The translations under genes and the position numbers were made by a program. Shown in pieces: positions 1-5,806 of a DNA stretch of 6,876 nucleotides. The notes beneath the pieces were generated by a model. That model was not told the origin of the DNA. It was given only the letters and a program-made list of their open reading frames with translations, and searched no databases. Numbering within the stretch: position 1 is the first letter of the stretch; every line of letters begins with the position of its first letter. The DNA is from Sulfitobacter sp. (GTDB lineage: Bacteria > Pseudomonadota > Alphaproteobacteria > Rhodobacterales > Rhodobacteraceae). Location: assembly GCA_024636405.1 (NCBI GenBank), contig JAGXHC010000085.1, positions 1 through 6,876 on the forward strand, written 5' to 3'.

Positions 1-27
1 AGCCTGACGTTTGGTATCTGTCACCAT
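1..27 (-). CDS. 5' end of an unidentified gene, cut by the window edge
   Basis: Nine codons (MVTDTKRQA) read leftward to the window edge from an ATG at 25-27. A purine-rich GGAGAGGG stretch (plus-strand 32-39) lies 4 bases before the ATG, with its GGAG part 8 bases away, which is good ribosome-binding-site geometry. The ATG begins 23 bases after the stop codon of the crotonase gene on the same strand, so the two are probably co-transcribed. Nine residues are too few to name a family. The call rests only on the start signal and the position, and the product is unknown. Confidence 0.5.
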
Positions 28-50
28 CTTGCCCTCTCCGTGCTGCCAGA

Positions 51-824
51 TCAGCGAAACTTTGGCTGGCGCTTTTCCAGAAAGGCGTTCAGCCCTTCGG
101 CTGCATCCGGCGTTGTCTGAACCAAAGCCGCAGCAAGGCTTTCGGTGAACAATCCGTCCGCGCGCGGCATGTCTTCGATCCGGGCAAGCGCCTGAACCAT
201 GAAATAATTGGACATCGGCGCGTTCTGGGCAATCTTGTGCGCCAGATCACGCGCCAACGGCAGCGCCTCGCCGTCCCCCACAGCGTAATGCGCAAGGCCC
301 AGCCGCACGCCATCCTCATGGCCATATCTGCGACCGGTAAGCATCATCTCGGTCATCCGGTCCGCGCCAAGGATGCGCCCGACCCGCACCGTCGCGCCCC
401 CGCCGACAAAGATGCCACGCCGCCCCTCCGGCAGTTGAAAGATCACCGACGGTTCCGCGATGCGCACATGCGTCGCAGTGGCAAGCTCCAACCCGCCACC
501 AATCACCGCTCCGGTCATGGCGCTGATGGAAACACGGCCCCCGAACTGGATCATGTCCAATACCCGGTGCCAGTTGCGCGAATGATAAACCCCCTGTTCG
601 GCCGTGCGCGCGACATGTTCAGACAGATCAAGCCCGGAACAGAAATGCCCGCCGCGACCATAAATTATGACGACGCGCACGGTGTCGGGCAGGCCCGCGT
701 AAAACGTCTCGATCTCAGACAGCAGGGCGTCGGACATGGCATTGCGCTTGTCCTCACGGATCAGTTCGACCTCGGCAATCGCGCCGTCGGTCCGGGTCTC
801 AATGTGGTTGAAGTGGTGCGCCAT
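51..824 (-). CDS. crotonase/enoyl-CoA hydratase family protein
   Basis: The 257-residue product has the usual single-domain crotonase length. Enzymes of this fold bind acyl-CoA thioesters in the cytoplasm and stabilise an enolate in an oxyanion hole. The segment HFCSGLDL (60-67) and the GGG run near 109-111 correspond to the two oxyanion-hole positions (about Ser63 and Gly110). Glu113 (in GGGLELA) and Glu133 (in QLPEGRRG) align with the two catalytic glutamates of rat mitochondrial enoyl-CoA hydratase, so real hydratase chemistry is plausible. The substrate cannot be told from sequence. The start at 824 is preferred over an in-frame ATG 14 codons upstream because AAGGAG (832-837) lies 7 bases before it and the family homology begins there. 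The gene sits 153 bases downstream of the SulP gene on the same strand and is followed closely by another gene start, so it probably belongs to a fatty-acid or aromatic-acid unit unrelated to the sulfur genes. Confidence 0.9.
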   Translation of the reverse strand: MAHHFNHIETRTDGAIAEVELIREDKRNAMSDALLSEIETFYAGLPDTVRVVIIYGRGGHFCSGLDLSEHVARTAEQGVYHSRNWHRVLDMIQFGGRVSISAMTGAVIGGGLELATATHVRIAEPSVIFQLPEGRRGIFVGGGATVRVGRILGADRMTEMMLTGRRYGHEDGVRLGLAHYAVGDGEALPLARDLAHKIAQNAPMSNYFMVQALARIEDMPRADGLFTESLAAALVQTTPDAAEGLNAFLEKRQPKFR

Positions 825-831
825 GACGAGG

Positions 832-837
832 CTCCTT
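832..837 (-). promoter_or_regulatory. ribosome binding site that fixes the crotonase start
   Basis: AAGGAG on the minus strand, 7 bases before the ATG at 822-824. The longer in-frame start at 866 has no comparable signal, so this site decides the start codon. Confidence 0.75.
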
Positions 838-977
838 CTAAGGGCCAGAGCACAAGACCCGGCCAAGCGAAACGTGTGCGGTTGGCGACATGGTTTTCAC
901 GATTTGCCGTGCAAGCCCAGCCCTTTCCGCAGCCAGCCAATTCCCCCGACGCGCCGCCATGTCAGCCCACGGTCGCG

Positions 978-2732
978 TCAGGACACCTGTTTGGCACTGT
1001 CATCCGCAGGTGCGCAATTCTCAAGCGCACAGACTGCCGCGTGCTGGCTCAGAAACACCGAGCCGGTCAGATCGTCCAGGAAATGACTGCGTTTCAACCG
1101 GTCCATCACGGGGCCTTTTACCTCGCTCAGGTGCAGCCGGATGCCCGCATCTTTCAGCCGCGCGTTGATCGCCTCCAGCGATTCCAGTGCCGACAGGTCA
1201 ATTTCATTCACCGCCGGGAACATCAGCACCACATCCGTCAGCGCCGGCTTTTCGGCGGCAAACCGCGAAAGCTGATCCTCAAGAAATCGGGCATTGGGGA
1301 AATACAGGCTTTCATCCACCCGCAGGCTCAGTACATGCGGCTGGGTCTCGACCTCGTGGCGCAAAACATTTCGGAAATGCTCGGTGCCCGGCACGCGGCC
1401 CACCACCGCCATATGCGGCCGTGACGTCTTGTAAAGATGCACCAGCACCGACGTGGCAACCCCCGCCGTCACGCCCGCCTCAACGCCAAAAATCAGCGTC
1501 AGCAGGATTGTCACGGTCACGGCGGCAAAATCGGCGCGGCTGAAGGCCCAGGCACGTTTCAGGATCGAAAAATCAACAAGGCTCAGCACGGCAACGATGA
1601 TGGTCGCGGCCAGCGTGGCCTTGGGCAGATAATGAATCAACGGCGTCAGAAACAACGCCGCCAACGCAAGCCCCACCGCCGTAAAGGCCCCGGCCGCAGG
1701 GGTTTCGGCCCCCGCATCATAATTCACCACCGACCGTGAAAAGCCCCCGGTAACCGGAAAGCCACCGGTAAAAGCCGCCCCGATATTGGCGGCGCCAAGG
1801 CCGATCAACTCTTGATCGGGGTCAATGCGCTGGCGCTTCTTGGCCGCCAGCGTCTGCGCGACCGAAATACTTTCGACAAAGCCGATGATGGAAATCAGCA
1901 GCGCGGGGGCAAAAAGCTGCGACAGCAGCGCAGGCGAAAACGACGGCAGCGTCAATGGCGGCAGGCTTTGTGGCACTTCGCCCACAATCGCGACGCCCTG
2001 TGCACCCAGATCAAACGCCCAGACCGCCAGTGTCGTGACCACAATCGCCAGCACCGGCCCGGTCTTTGCCCCGATATCGGCCATCTGCGGCCCGAACCCC
2101 ATGCGGACCAGCAGCGGCTTTAGCCCACGGCGCACCCAGAACAGAAAGCCGGTGGCCGACAGCCCCAGCGCAAGCGTGATCAGGTTGATCTGACCCAGAT
2201 TTTCAAAAAGCCCCTGAACGATTTCAATCAGGGTATGACCGCCCCCGTCGATGCCCAGAATATGGCGCAACTGGCTCGCCGCGATCAAAATGCCGCTTGC
2301 CGTGATAAATCCCGCAATCACCGGATGCGACAGGAAATTGGCCAGAAAGCCCAGCCGAAACACTCCCAGCGCCAACAGCATCACACCCGACAGGAACGCC
2401 AGCGTCAGCGCGGCCACGACGTATCCTGCGGTGCCCGCCTCAGCGATATTGCCCACCGCCGCTGCTGTCATCAGCGACACAACCGCCACCGGCCCCACGG
2501 CAAGCGCCCGGCTGGTGCCGAATATCGCATACAGAACGATCGGCGCAATCGACGCATAAATGCCCGCCTCGGGCGGCATTCCGGCCAGCAAAGCATAGGC
2601 CAGCGACTGCGGAATCAGCATGATCGTGACAATAACCGCCGCGACCATATCGCCGCTGAAGGTGGAACGGTCATACCGCCGTCCCCAATCCAGGATCGGC
2701 AAATGGCGCGACAACAAGGGCAGGGACATCAT
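978..2732 (-). CDS. SulP family inorganic anion transporter with C-terminal STAS domain
   Basis: The 584-residue inner-membrane protein has the standard SulP layout. Residues about 25-435 are a run of hydrophobic segments, and about 460-565 form a cytoplasmic STAS domain. The SulP signature starts at PQSLAYALLAGMPPEAGIYA (41-60). The conserved region ESISVAQTLAAKKR (287-300), continuing into GFPVTGGFSRS (324-334), is also typical. The STAS segment carries IDLSALESLE (511-520), matching the conserved loop where anti-sigma antagonists are phosphorylated. Family members carry sulfate, bicarbonate or dicarboxylates; the substrate here is not decided by sequence. Being last in a persulfide-oxidation operon makes sulfate or a related sulfur oxyanion an attractive guess. 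It lies 63 bases after the dioxygenase gene, with a hairpin between them. Two adjacent ATG codons (2732 and 2729) could start it; only a weak GGAT precedes them. The tail has Cys568 and Cys573, which may or may not matter. Confidence 0.93.
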   Translation of the reverse strand: MMSLPLLSRHLPILDWGRRYDRSTFSGDMVAAVIVTIMLIPQSLAYALLAGMPPEAGIYASIAPIVLYAIFGTSRALAVGPVAVVSLMTAAAVGNIAEAGTAGYVVAALTLAFLSGVMLLALGVFRLGFLANFLSHPVIAGFITASGILIAASQLRHILGIDGGGHTLIEIVQGLFENLGQINLITLALGLSATGFLFWVRRGLKPLLVRMGFGPQMADIGAKTGPVLAIVVTTLAVWAFDLGAQGVAIVGEVPQSLPPLTLPSFSPALLSQLFAPALLISIIGFVESISVAQTLAAKKRQRIDPDQELIGLGAANIGAAFTGGFPVTGGFSRSVVNYDAGAETPAAGAFTAVGLALAALFLTPLIHYLPKATLAATIIVAVLSLVDFSILKRAWAFSRADFAAVTVTILLTLIFGVEAGVTAGVATSVLVHLYKTSRPHMAVVGRVPGTEHFRNVLRHEVETQPHVLSLRVDESLYFPNARFLEDQLSRFAAEKPALTDVVLMFPAVNEIDLSALESLEAINARLKDAGIRLHLSEVKGPVMDRLKRSHFLDDLTGSVFLSQHAAVCALENCAPADDSAKQVS

Positions 2733-2764
2733 GCGTGATCCGACATTCTTGGGGCTAGGGTTGA

Positions 2765-2789
2765 ACCGGGCGGCCTGACGCAGCCCGGT
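2765..2789 (-). other. intergenic hairpin between dioxygenase and SulP genes
   Basis: ACCGGGC (2765-2771) and GCCCGGT (2783-2789) form a perfect 7-bp GC-rich stem with an 11-base loop, starting 6 bases after the dioxygenase stop codon in transcript direction. No run of T follows on the minus strand, so it is not a classic intrinsic terminator. It could stabilise the 3' end of the upstream message, act as a partial terminator that lowers SulP expression, or be a chance feature of GC-rich DNA. Confidence 0.45.
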
Positions 2790-2795
2790 CCCGGA

Positions 2796-3713
2796 TCAAT
2801 CGAAGCGGTTCACAGGCAATTTCAGATATTGGTTGCCGTCATTCTCCGCCGCTGGCAAACGCCCGCTGCGCAGGTTGATCTGCAAAGCCGCAAGGATGCG
2901 GTCCGGCAGCGCCAGCGTCGCATCGCGTTTTTTCCGCCGCTCAATCCAATCTTCACGCTTGGTCCCGTCCTTGACGTGGATGTTGCGCGCCTTGTGCTCG
3001 GCCACGGTGGCTTCCCATTGCGGTTCCTTGCGCTCTTTGGTGCCATAATCATGGCCAACGTTCAGCCGGGTTTGCGCAGGCAACGCCAGAATATCCTGGA
3101 TCGTATCCCAAAGCGCGCCCGTATCGCCCCCCGGAAAGTCGGATCGTGACGTCCCGGCATCAGGCTGCATCAGCGTATCATGCACAAAGGCCGCATCGCC
3201 GCAGACATAGGTGATCGATCCCAGCGTGTGCCCGGGCGACAACATCACCGTCATCTCCAGATCACCCAGCGCAAAACGCTCGCCTTCCTTGAACAGCCGG
3301 TCGAAATCGCGTGTCGGCACAAAGGCATCGGGCAAGTTGTAAAGATCGGCCCAGATCTTGGCGATATCGGGCACCAGCGCGCCGATGGCATTTGGCGCGC
3401 CTGTGCGGTCCTTCAACTGCGCCGACGCCATGACATGGTCGGCATGGGGGTGCGTATCCAGCACCCACTGCACCTTCAGGCCATTGTCGCGCACAAGGTC
3501 CAGTACCTGGTCCATGCTTGTGGTCGAAAAGCTGTAGTTCTTGGGATTGAAGTTCCAGACCACATCAATCAGCGCTGCGGCCTTGGTCGCGGGATCGGCG
3601 CAGATGTACTGGATCGATCCGGTATCGGGCTCATAAATGCCCCAGACATCCGGGCTGCCTGCGCCGTCCGAAGCGGAATGCCGCACGATACGGCTTTTGA
3701 GGGGGTCGGTCAT
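2796..3713 (-). CDS. MBL-fold persulfide dioxygenase (ETHE1/Blh-like)
   Basis: A 305-residue cytoplasmic metallo-beta-lactamase-fold protein. The metal-site motif THPHADH is at 87-93 (His88, His90, Asp92, His93), followed by His162 in SPGHT, Asp179 in VHDT and His221 in VGHDY. The stretch SRSDFPGGD (189-197) resembles the RTDF segment of ETHE1 persulfide dioxygenases, which use one iron to oxidise glutathione persulfide to sulfite. It also resembles the MBL part of Blh, the enzyme controlled by BigR in Agrobacterium and Xylella. It lacks the rhodanese-like DUF442 region that, from memory, is fused in those Blh proteins. The start at 3713 is chosen over an upstream in-frame ATG at 3869 because AAAAGGAG lies 7 bases before it and the longer form would run through the upstream gene. 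Its ATG overlaps the preceding stop as ATGA, indicating translational coupling. Persulfide dioxygenase is inferred from motifs and neighbours; glyoxalase II-like hydrolysis is the main alternative. Confidence 0.88.
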   Translation of the reverse strand: MTDPLKSRIVRHSASDGAGSPDVWGIYEPDTGSIQYICADPATKAAALIDVVWNFNPKNYSFSTTSMDQVLDLVRDNGLKVQWVLDTHPHADHVMASAQLKDRTGAPNAIGALVPDIAKIWADLYNLPDAFVPTRDFDRLFKEGERFALGDLEMTVMLSPGHTLGSITYVCGDAAFVHDTLMQPDAGTSRSDFPGGDTGALWDTIQDILALPAQTRLNVGHDYGTKERKEPQWEATVAEHKARNIHVKDGTKREDWIERRKKRDATLALPDRILAALQINLRSGRLPAAENDGNQYLKLPVNRFD

Positions 3714-4153
3714 TGCAAAGCTCCTTTTCTTTGGGTCGGGGAAATGTCGGGTGCGTGCCGGGCCAGCCACATACCGCCCAACATAAAGGGAACAAATACC
3801 AAAGTGCCAGCGGCCGCCATCGGGAAGGCCGTCAGCGCCGGACCGGGGCAAAATCCACCCAGACCCCAACCCGCCCCGAACACCGCAGCACCGGTCAGCA
3901 ATTTCGGATCAAGGTCTTTGCGTGTCGGTATATGGAACGTGTCCCCGAAAAGCGGACGATCGCGGTTGCGCGCCAACAGCGCGAACCCCGGTGCGGTCAC
4001 CGCAATGGCACCGCCCATCACAAACGCAAGGCTCGGGTCCCAGCTGCCGAATAGATCAAGGAAATTCAAAACCTTGGCCGGGTCGGCCATGCCACCAATG
4101 ATCAAACCGAAACCAAAGATCAGACCGGACAGAAGTGCAAACAGCTGTTTCAT
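3710..4153 (-). CDS. YeeE/YedE family membrane protein, second half-size subunit (DUF6691-like)
   Basis: A 147-residue, strongly hydrophobic inner-membrane protein with about four membrane segments. An early glycine-rich segment (GFGLIIGGMADPAK, 14-27) is followed by GLGGFCPGPAL (97-107) with Cys102, a hallmark of the YeeE/YedE transporter family. Full-length members such as the thiosulfate importer TsuA use conserved cysteines to pass sulfur compounds across the membrane. Here the two halves are separate genes, as in PmpA/PmpB-type pairs linked to persulfide metabolism. The gene begins one base after the stop of its partner (TGA-G-ATG), with GGAG 6 bases before the start, and its own stop overlaps the dioxygenase start by 4 bases. 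The two products probably form one complex. The transported species (thiosulfate, persulfide, sulfide or other) and the direction are not shown by the sequence. Confidence 0.87.
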   Translation of the reverse strand: MKQLFALLSGLIFGFGLIIGGMADPAKVLNFLDLFGSWDPSLAFVMGGAIAVTAPGFALLARNRDRPLFGDTFHIPTRKDLDPKLLTGAAVFGAGWGLGGFCPGPALTAFPMAAAGTLVFVPFMLGGMWLARHAPDISPTQRKGALQ

Positions 4154-4154
4154 C

Positions 4155-4589
4155 TCAAACTCCGATCACGTGACGTGTCACGAACACAACGGCAATCGCC
4201 GCAACCATAAAGGTGACGGTGGCCACGATGGACCGCGGCGACCCCCGCGATACGCCACAAACCCCGTGACCGGACGTGCACCCATTGCCGTAAACTGTGC
4301 CAAAGCCAACCAGCACCCCCGCCACGGCCATCAGGGGCAGGTTGGCGGGCACCCATTGCTGCGGCCAGTTGCCGGACATCAGCAACCAGATCGGCGCTGC
4401 CAGCAGCAGGCCCAGCACGAACATCGCCGAAACGCCGCGCGCCTCTGTGTCGGACTTGCGGGCGAAAATCTTTGAGGTCAGACCGCTGATTCCCGCGATA
4501 CGCCCGTTGGTGGCCATCAGCAAAACAGTCGAACCCCCAATCATCACGCCGCCGATCAGCGACAGCCAAGGGGTAAATTCGGTTTCCAT
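4155..4589 (-). CDS. YeeE/YedE family membrane protein, first half-size subunit
   Basis: A 144-residue inner-membrane protein, first gene of the leftward sulfur operon. Hydrophobic segments lie at about 10-27, 54-70, 86-100 and 120-138. The motif GFGTVYGNGCTSGHGVCG (95-112) with Cys104 and Cys111 is the diagnostic YeeE/YedE signature; these cysteines sit where thiosulfate-transporting relatives have functional ones. It would pair with the next gene, which carries the complementary FCPGP motif, to form a split transporter for a sulfur compound (inference). The start at 4589 has an excellent GGAGGAG (4597-4603) 7 bases upstream. The gene reads away from bigR and its leader runs through the BigR-like operators, so repression by BigR is expected. 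Confidence 0.9.
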   Translation of the reverse strand: METEFTPWLSLIGGVMIGGSTVLLMATNGRIAGISGLTSKIFARKSDTEARGVSAMFVLGLLLAAPIWLLMSGNWPQQWVPANLPLMAVAGVLVGFGTVYGNGCTSGHGVCGVSRGSPRSIVATVTFMVAAIAVVFVTRHVIGV

Positions 4590-4596
4590 GTCTTAA

Positions 4597-4603
4597 CTCC
4601 TCC
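4597..4603 (-). promoter_or_regulatory. strong ribosome binding site of the sulfur operon's first gene
   Basis: GGAGGAG on the minus strand, 7 bases before the ATG of the first YeeE/YedE gene. It is one of the best Shine-Dalgarno matches in the window and suggests efficient translation once the operon is derepressed. Confidence 0.8.
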
Positions 4604-4627
4604 GTTCGGCGATCTGCGCAGCGTGTC

Positions 4628-4655
4628 TTGTCATGTTCCAGAAAGTCTATATATT
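4628..4655 (+). promoter_or_regulatory. predicted sigma70-type promoter of bigR
   Basis: TTGTCA (4628-4633, five of six matches to TTGACA) and TATATT (4650-4655, five of six to TATAAT) are separated by 16 bases. Transcription would start near 4662, giving a leader of about 23 bases. The -10 box overlaps the first operator dyad, which would give autorepression. Predicted from sequence only. Confidence 0.6.
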
Positions 4656-4674
4656 CAGCCCAGCGAATATTCAA
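4646..4674 (-). promoter_or_regulatory. predicted promoter of the leftward sulfur operon
   Basis: Read on the minus strand, TTGAAT (4669-4674) and TATAGA (4646-4651) are 17 bases apart, each matching four of six consensus bases. The -35 box falls inside the region shared by both operator dyads and the spacer is covered by the first dyad, so a bound repressor would block it. The leader to the first ATG would be about 50 bases. Confidence 0.5.
4651..4670. promoter_or_regulatory. BigR/SqrR-type operator, site 1
   Basis: A perfect dyad ATATTC (4651-4656), 8-base spacer, GAATAT (4665-4670). It contains the ATTC-N8-GAAT pattern that I recall for SqrR/BigR operators. It overlaps the -10 box of the bigR promoter and the spacer of the divergent promoter. 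Confidence 0.75.
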
Positions 4675-4686
4675 TAGGGCGAATAT
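4667..4686. promoter_or_regulatory. BigR/SqrR-type operator, site 2, reaching into the bigR start codon
   Basis: A second perfect dyad of identical form, ATATTC (4667-4672), 8-base spacer, GAATAT (4681-4686). It shares its first four bases with site 1, so the block GAATATTC (4665-4672) serves both. Its spacer holds the AGGG that probably acts as the bigR ribosome binding site (4676-4679), and its right arm includes the first two bases of the bigR ATG. Confidence 0.72.
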
Positions 4687-4990
4687 GACGATTGACGTAA
4701 ATTTTCTCGAAGGTGACATCAAGTCGGCGGCGGCGCTGATGGCGATGCTGGCATCGGAAAACCGGCTCCAGATCCTGTGCCGATTGCTTGATGGTGAACG
4801 GTCGGTGGGCGATCTGGCACAGGCCTGCGGCCTGCCGCAGCCTACGATGTCACAGCAACTCAAGCGTCTGAAGGAGGCCGGTCTGATTTCGGGCCGCCGC
4901 GCCGGGCAGACGGTTTACTATAGCGTTCAGGATCAGGCCGTCGCGGCCGTCCTCGAAACCCTGCACCGTCTCTACTGCGCGCCCAAATGA
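4685..4990 (+). CDS. bigR: ArsR-family persulfide-responsive repressor, BigR/SqrR type
   Basis: A 101-residue winged helix-turn-helix protein of typical ArsR size. The recognition region is about 40-65 (SVGDLAQACGLPQPTMSQQLKRL split over two helices), followed by a wing near ISGRRAGQTVYYS (68-80). Cys32 (ILCRLL) and Cys98 (LYCAP) are 66 residues apart, the same spacing as the redox pair of BigR (Cys42/Cys108) and SqrR (Cys41/Cys107), recalled from the literature. That pair forms a sulfur-bridged link under sulfide or persulfide stress and releases DNA. Cys48 is an extra cysteine inside the DNA-binding region. The metal-binding ELCVCDL motif of ArsR/SmtB is absent. The start at 4685 is preferred over a TTG at 4628 because the latter would place the promoter and operators inside the coding region. 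It is divergent from the sulfur operon, as expected for its local regulator. Confidence 0.9.
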   Translation: MTIDVNFLEGDIKSAAALMAMLASENRLQILCRLLDGERSVGDLAQACGLPQPTMSQQLKRLKEAGLISGRRAGQTVYYSVQDQAVAAVLETLHRLYCAPK

Positions 4991-5120
4991 CCCGCTCGGC
5001 GGCGCCGCACCTTGCTGACAAAACCAATCTGCGTTGAAATAGAACACCGCCGCAACCAGCAGCCCGACTTGCGACGCAGGGCGCATTACGCTGCATATTG
5101 CCGGTCCGCTGCGAAGACAA

Positions 5121-5149
5121 TTGCGGTGCCATACTACGACCGCTATTCC
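5121..5149 (+). promoter_or_regulatory. possible promoter of the DUF1007-NicO unit, leaderless transcript
   Basis: TTGCGG (5121-5126) and TATTCC (5144-5149) have a 17-base spacer, but each matches only three of six consensus bases. If used, transcription would start at about the ATG at 5156. That would fit the lack of any Shine-Dalgarno sequence before that ATG. Weak evidence. Confidence 0.25.
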
Positions 5150-5155
5150 AACACC

Positions 5156-5806
5156 ATGAGAACGATTCTGGCACTGTTCCTAAGCAGCCTTTCAGCCGTC
5201 CCACTGGCCGCACATCCGCATGTCTTCATCGATACCGGGTTCGAGTTGATCCTCGACGATGCCGGTCAGATGACGCATGTGCGGGTGATCTGGCAGTATG
5301 ACGATTTTTACTCATTGCTGATCACCGAAGACATGGGTCTGGATGGCGACGGCGACGGCGTTCTGACTGATGCCGAGATTGCAAAGCTAAAGGGCTTTGA
5401 CATGAAGTGGGACAAGGGTTTCAACGGCGATCTGATGATGACCATAGGCGATAATCCCATCTCGTTGTCAGGACCGCAGGAGGTCACAGCCAGCTTTTCG
5501 CAAGGGCGCATCACCACGACGCATCTGCGGGCGCTCCTGGCCCCCGTGGCACCGGGCGAAACCATGATCATGAAAGCCTATGACCCGAGCTATTATACGG
5601 CCTATGAGGTGACCCGACCCGTGACAGTCACCGGGGACGGCGTGTGCCACGTGCGATTGAAAGCGCCGGAGTTGGACAAGGGTCTGAAGGCCCTTCAAAA
5701 AGAACTCGCGACATTGGATGCCCAGATGGACCCGCAGGATGCCGGTCTGCCCGACATCGGCGCGCAGATGGCGGGAAGCGTAATCGTGATATGCGGCGCA
5801 TCCTAA
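5156..5806 (+). CDS. DUF1007 family secreted protein with EF-hand-like loop
   Basis: A 216-residue protein with a clear signal peptide (MRTILALFLSSLSAVPLAA, cleavage probably near residue 19), so it acts in the periplasm or attached to the inner membrane. The mature N-terminus begins HPHVFID, a histidine-rich start typical of DUF1007. Residues 63-74 (DGDGDGVLTDAE) match the 12-residue EF-hand loop exactly, with acidic residues at positions 1, 3, 5 and 12 and Gly at 6, suggesting calcium or other cation binding. The molecular role of the family is unknown. It is often found beside metal transporters, and here its end overlaps the start of a NicO transporter by 16 bases. The start at 5156 is chosen because the signal peptide begins there; an in-frame ATG at 5012 would add 48 unlikely residues. 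No Shine-Dalgarno sequence is visible before it. The C-terminus is mildly hydrophobic (GSVIVICGA). Confidence 0.87.
   Translation: MRTILALFLSSLSAVPLAAHPHVFIDTGFELILDDAGQMTHVRVIWQYDDFYSLLITEDMGLDGDGDGVLTDAEIAKLKGFDMKWDKGFNGDLMMTIGDNPISLSGPQEVTASFSQGRITTTHLRALLAPVAPGETMIMKAYDPSYYTAYEVTRPVTVTGDGVCHVRLKAPELDKGLKALQKELATLDAQMDPQDAGLPDIGAQMAGSVIVICGAS

Noticed and set aside
237..1424. Plus-strand open frame of 395 codons opposite the crotonase and SulP genes
   Set aside because: Spans two unrelated minus-strand genes and the gap between them; composition and lack of motifs mark it as a shadow.
3714..3869. Upstream in-frame start for the dioxygenase
   Set aside because: It would overlap the YeeE/YedE gene by about 160 bases, and the ATG at 3713 has AAAAGGAG at ideal distance.
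3180..4475. Plus-strand open frame of 431 codons opposite the dioxygenase and YeeE/YedE genes
   Set aside because: Lies antisense to three genes with clear family motifs, has low-complexity Arg/Pro/His-rich composition and no recognisable domain; a shadow frame of GC-rich coding DNA.
4628..4684. TTG start giving bigR 19 extra N-terminal residues
   Set aside because: The extension would encode the -35 and -10 boxes and both operators; the ATG at 4685 starts at the usual family N-terminus.
4150..4863. Minus-strand open frame of 237 codons across the bigR start and operators
   Set aside because: Runs through the divergent promoter region and antisense to bigR, and is out of frame with the YeeE/YedE gene it overlaps.
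4994..5008. GC-rich palindrome GCGGCGCCGC after bigR as a terminator
   Set aside because: The two halves leave no loop and no T run follows, so it cannot form a normal terminator hairpin.
5341..5361. GGCGAC tandem repeat resembling a microsatellite
   Set aside because: The repeated Gly-Asp codons encode the EF-hand-like loop of the DUF1007 protein, so protein function explains it.
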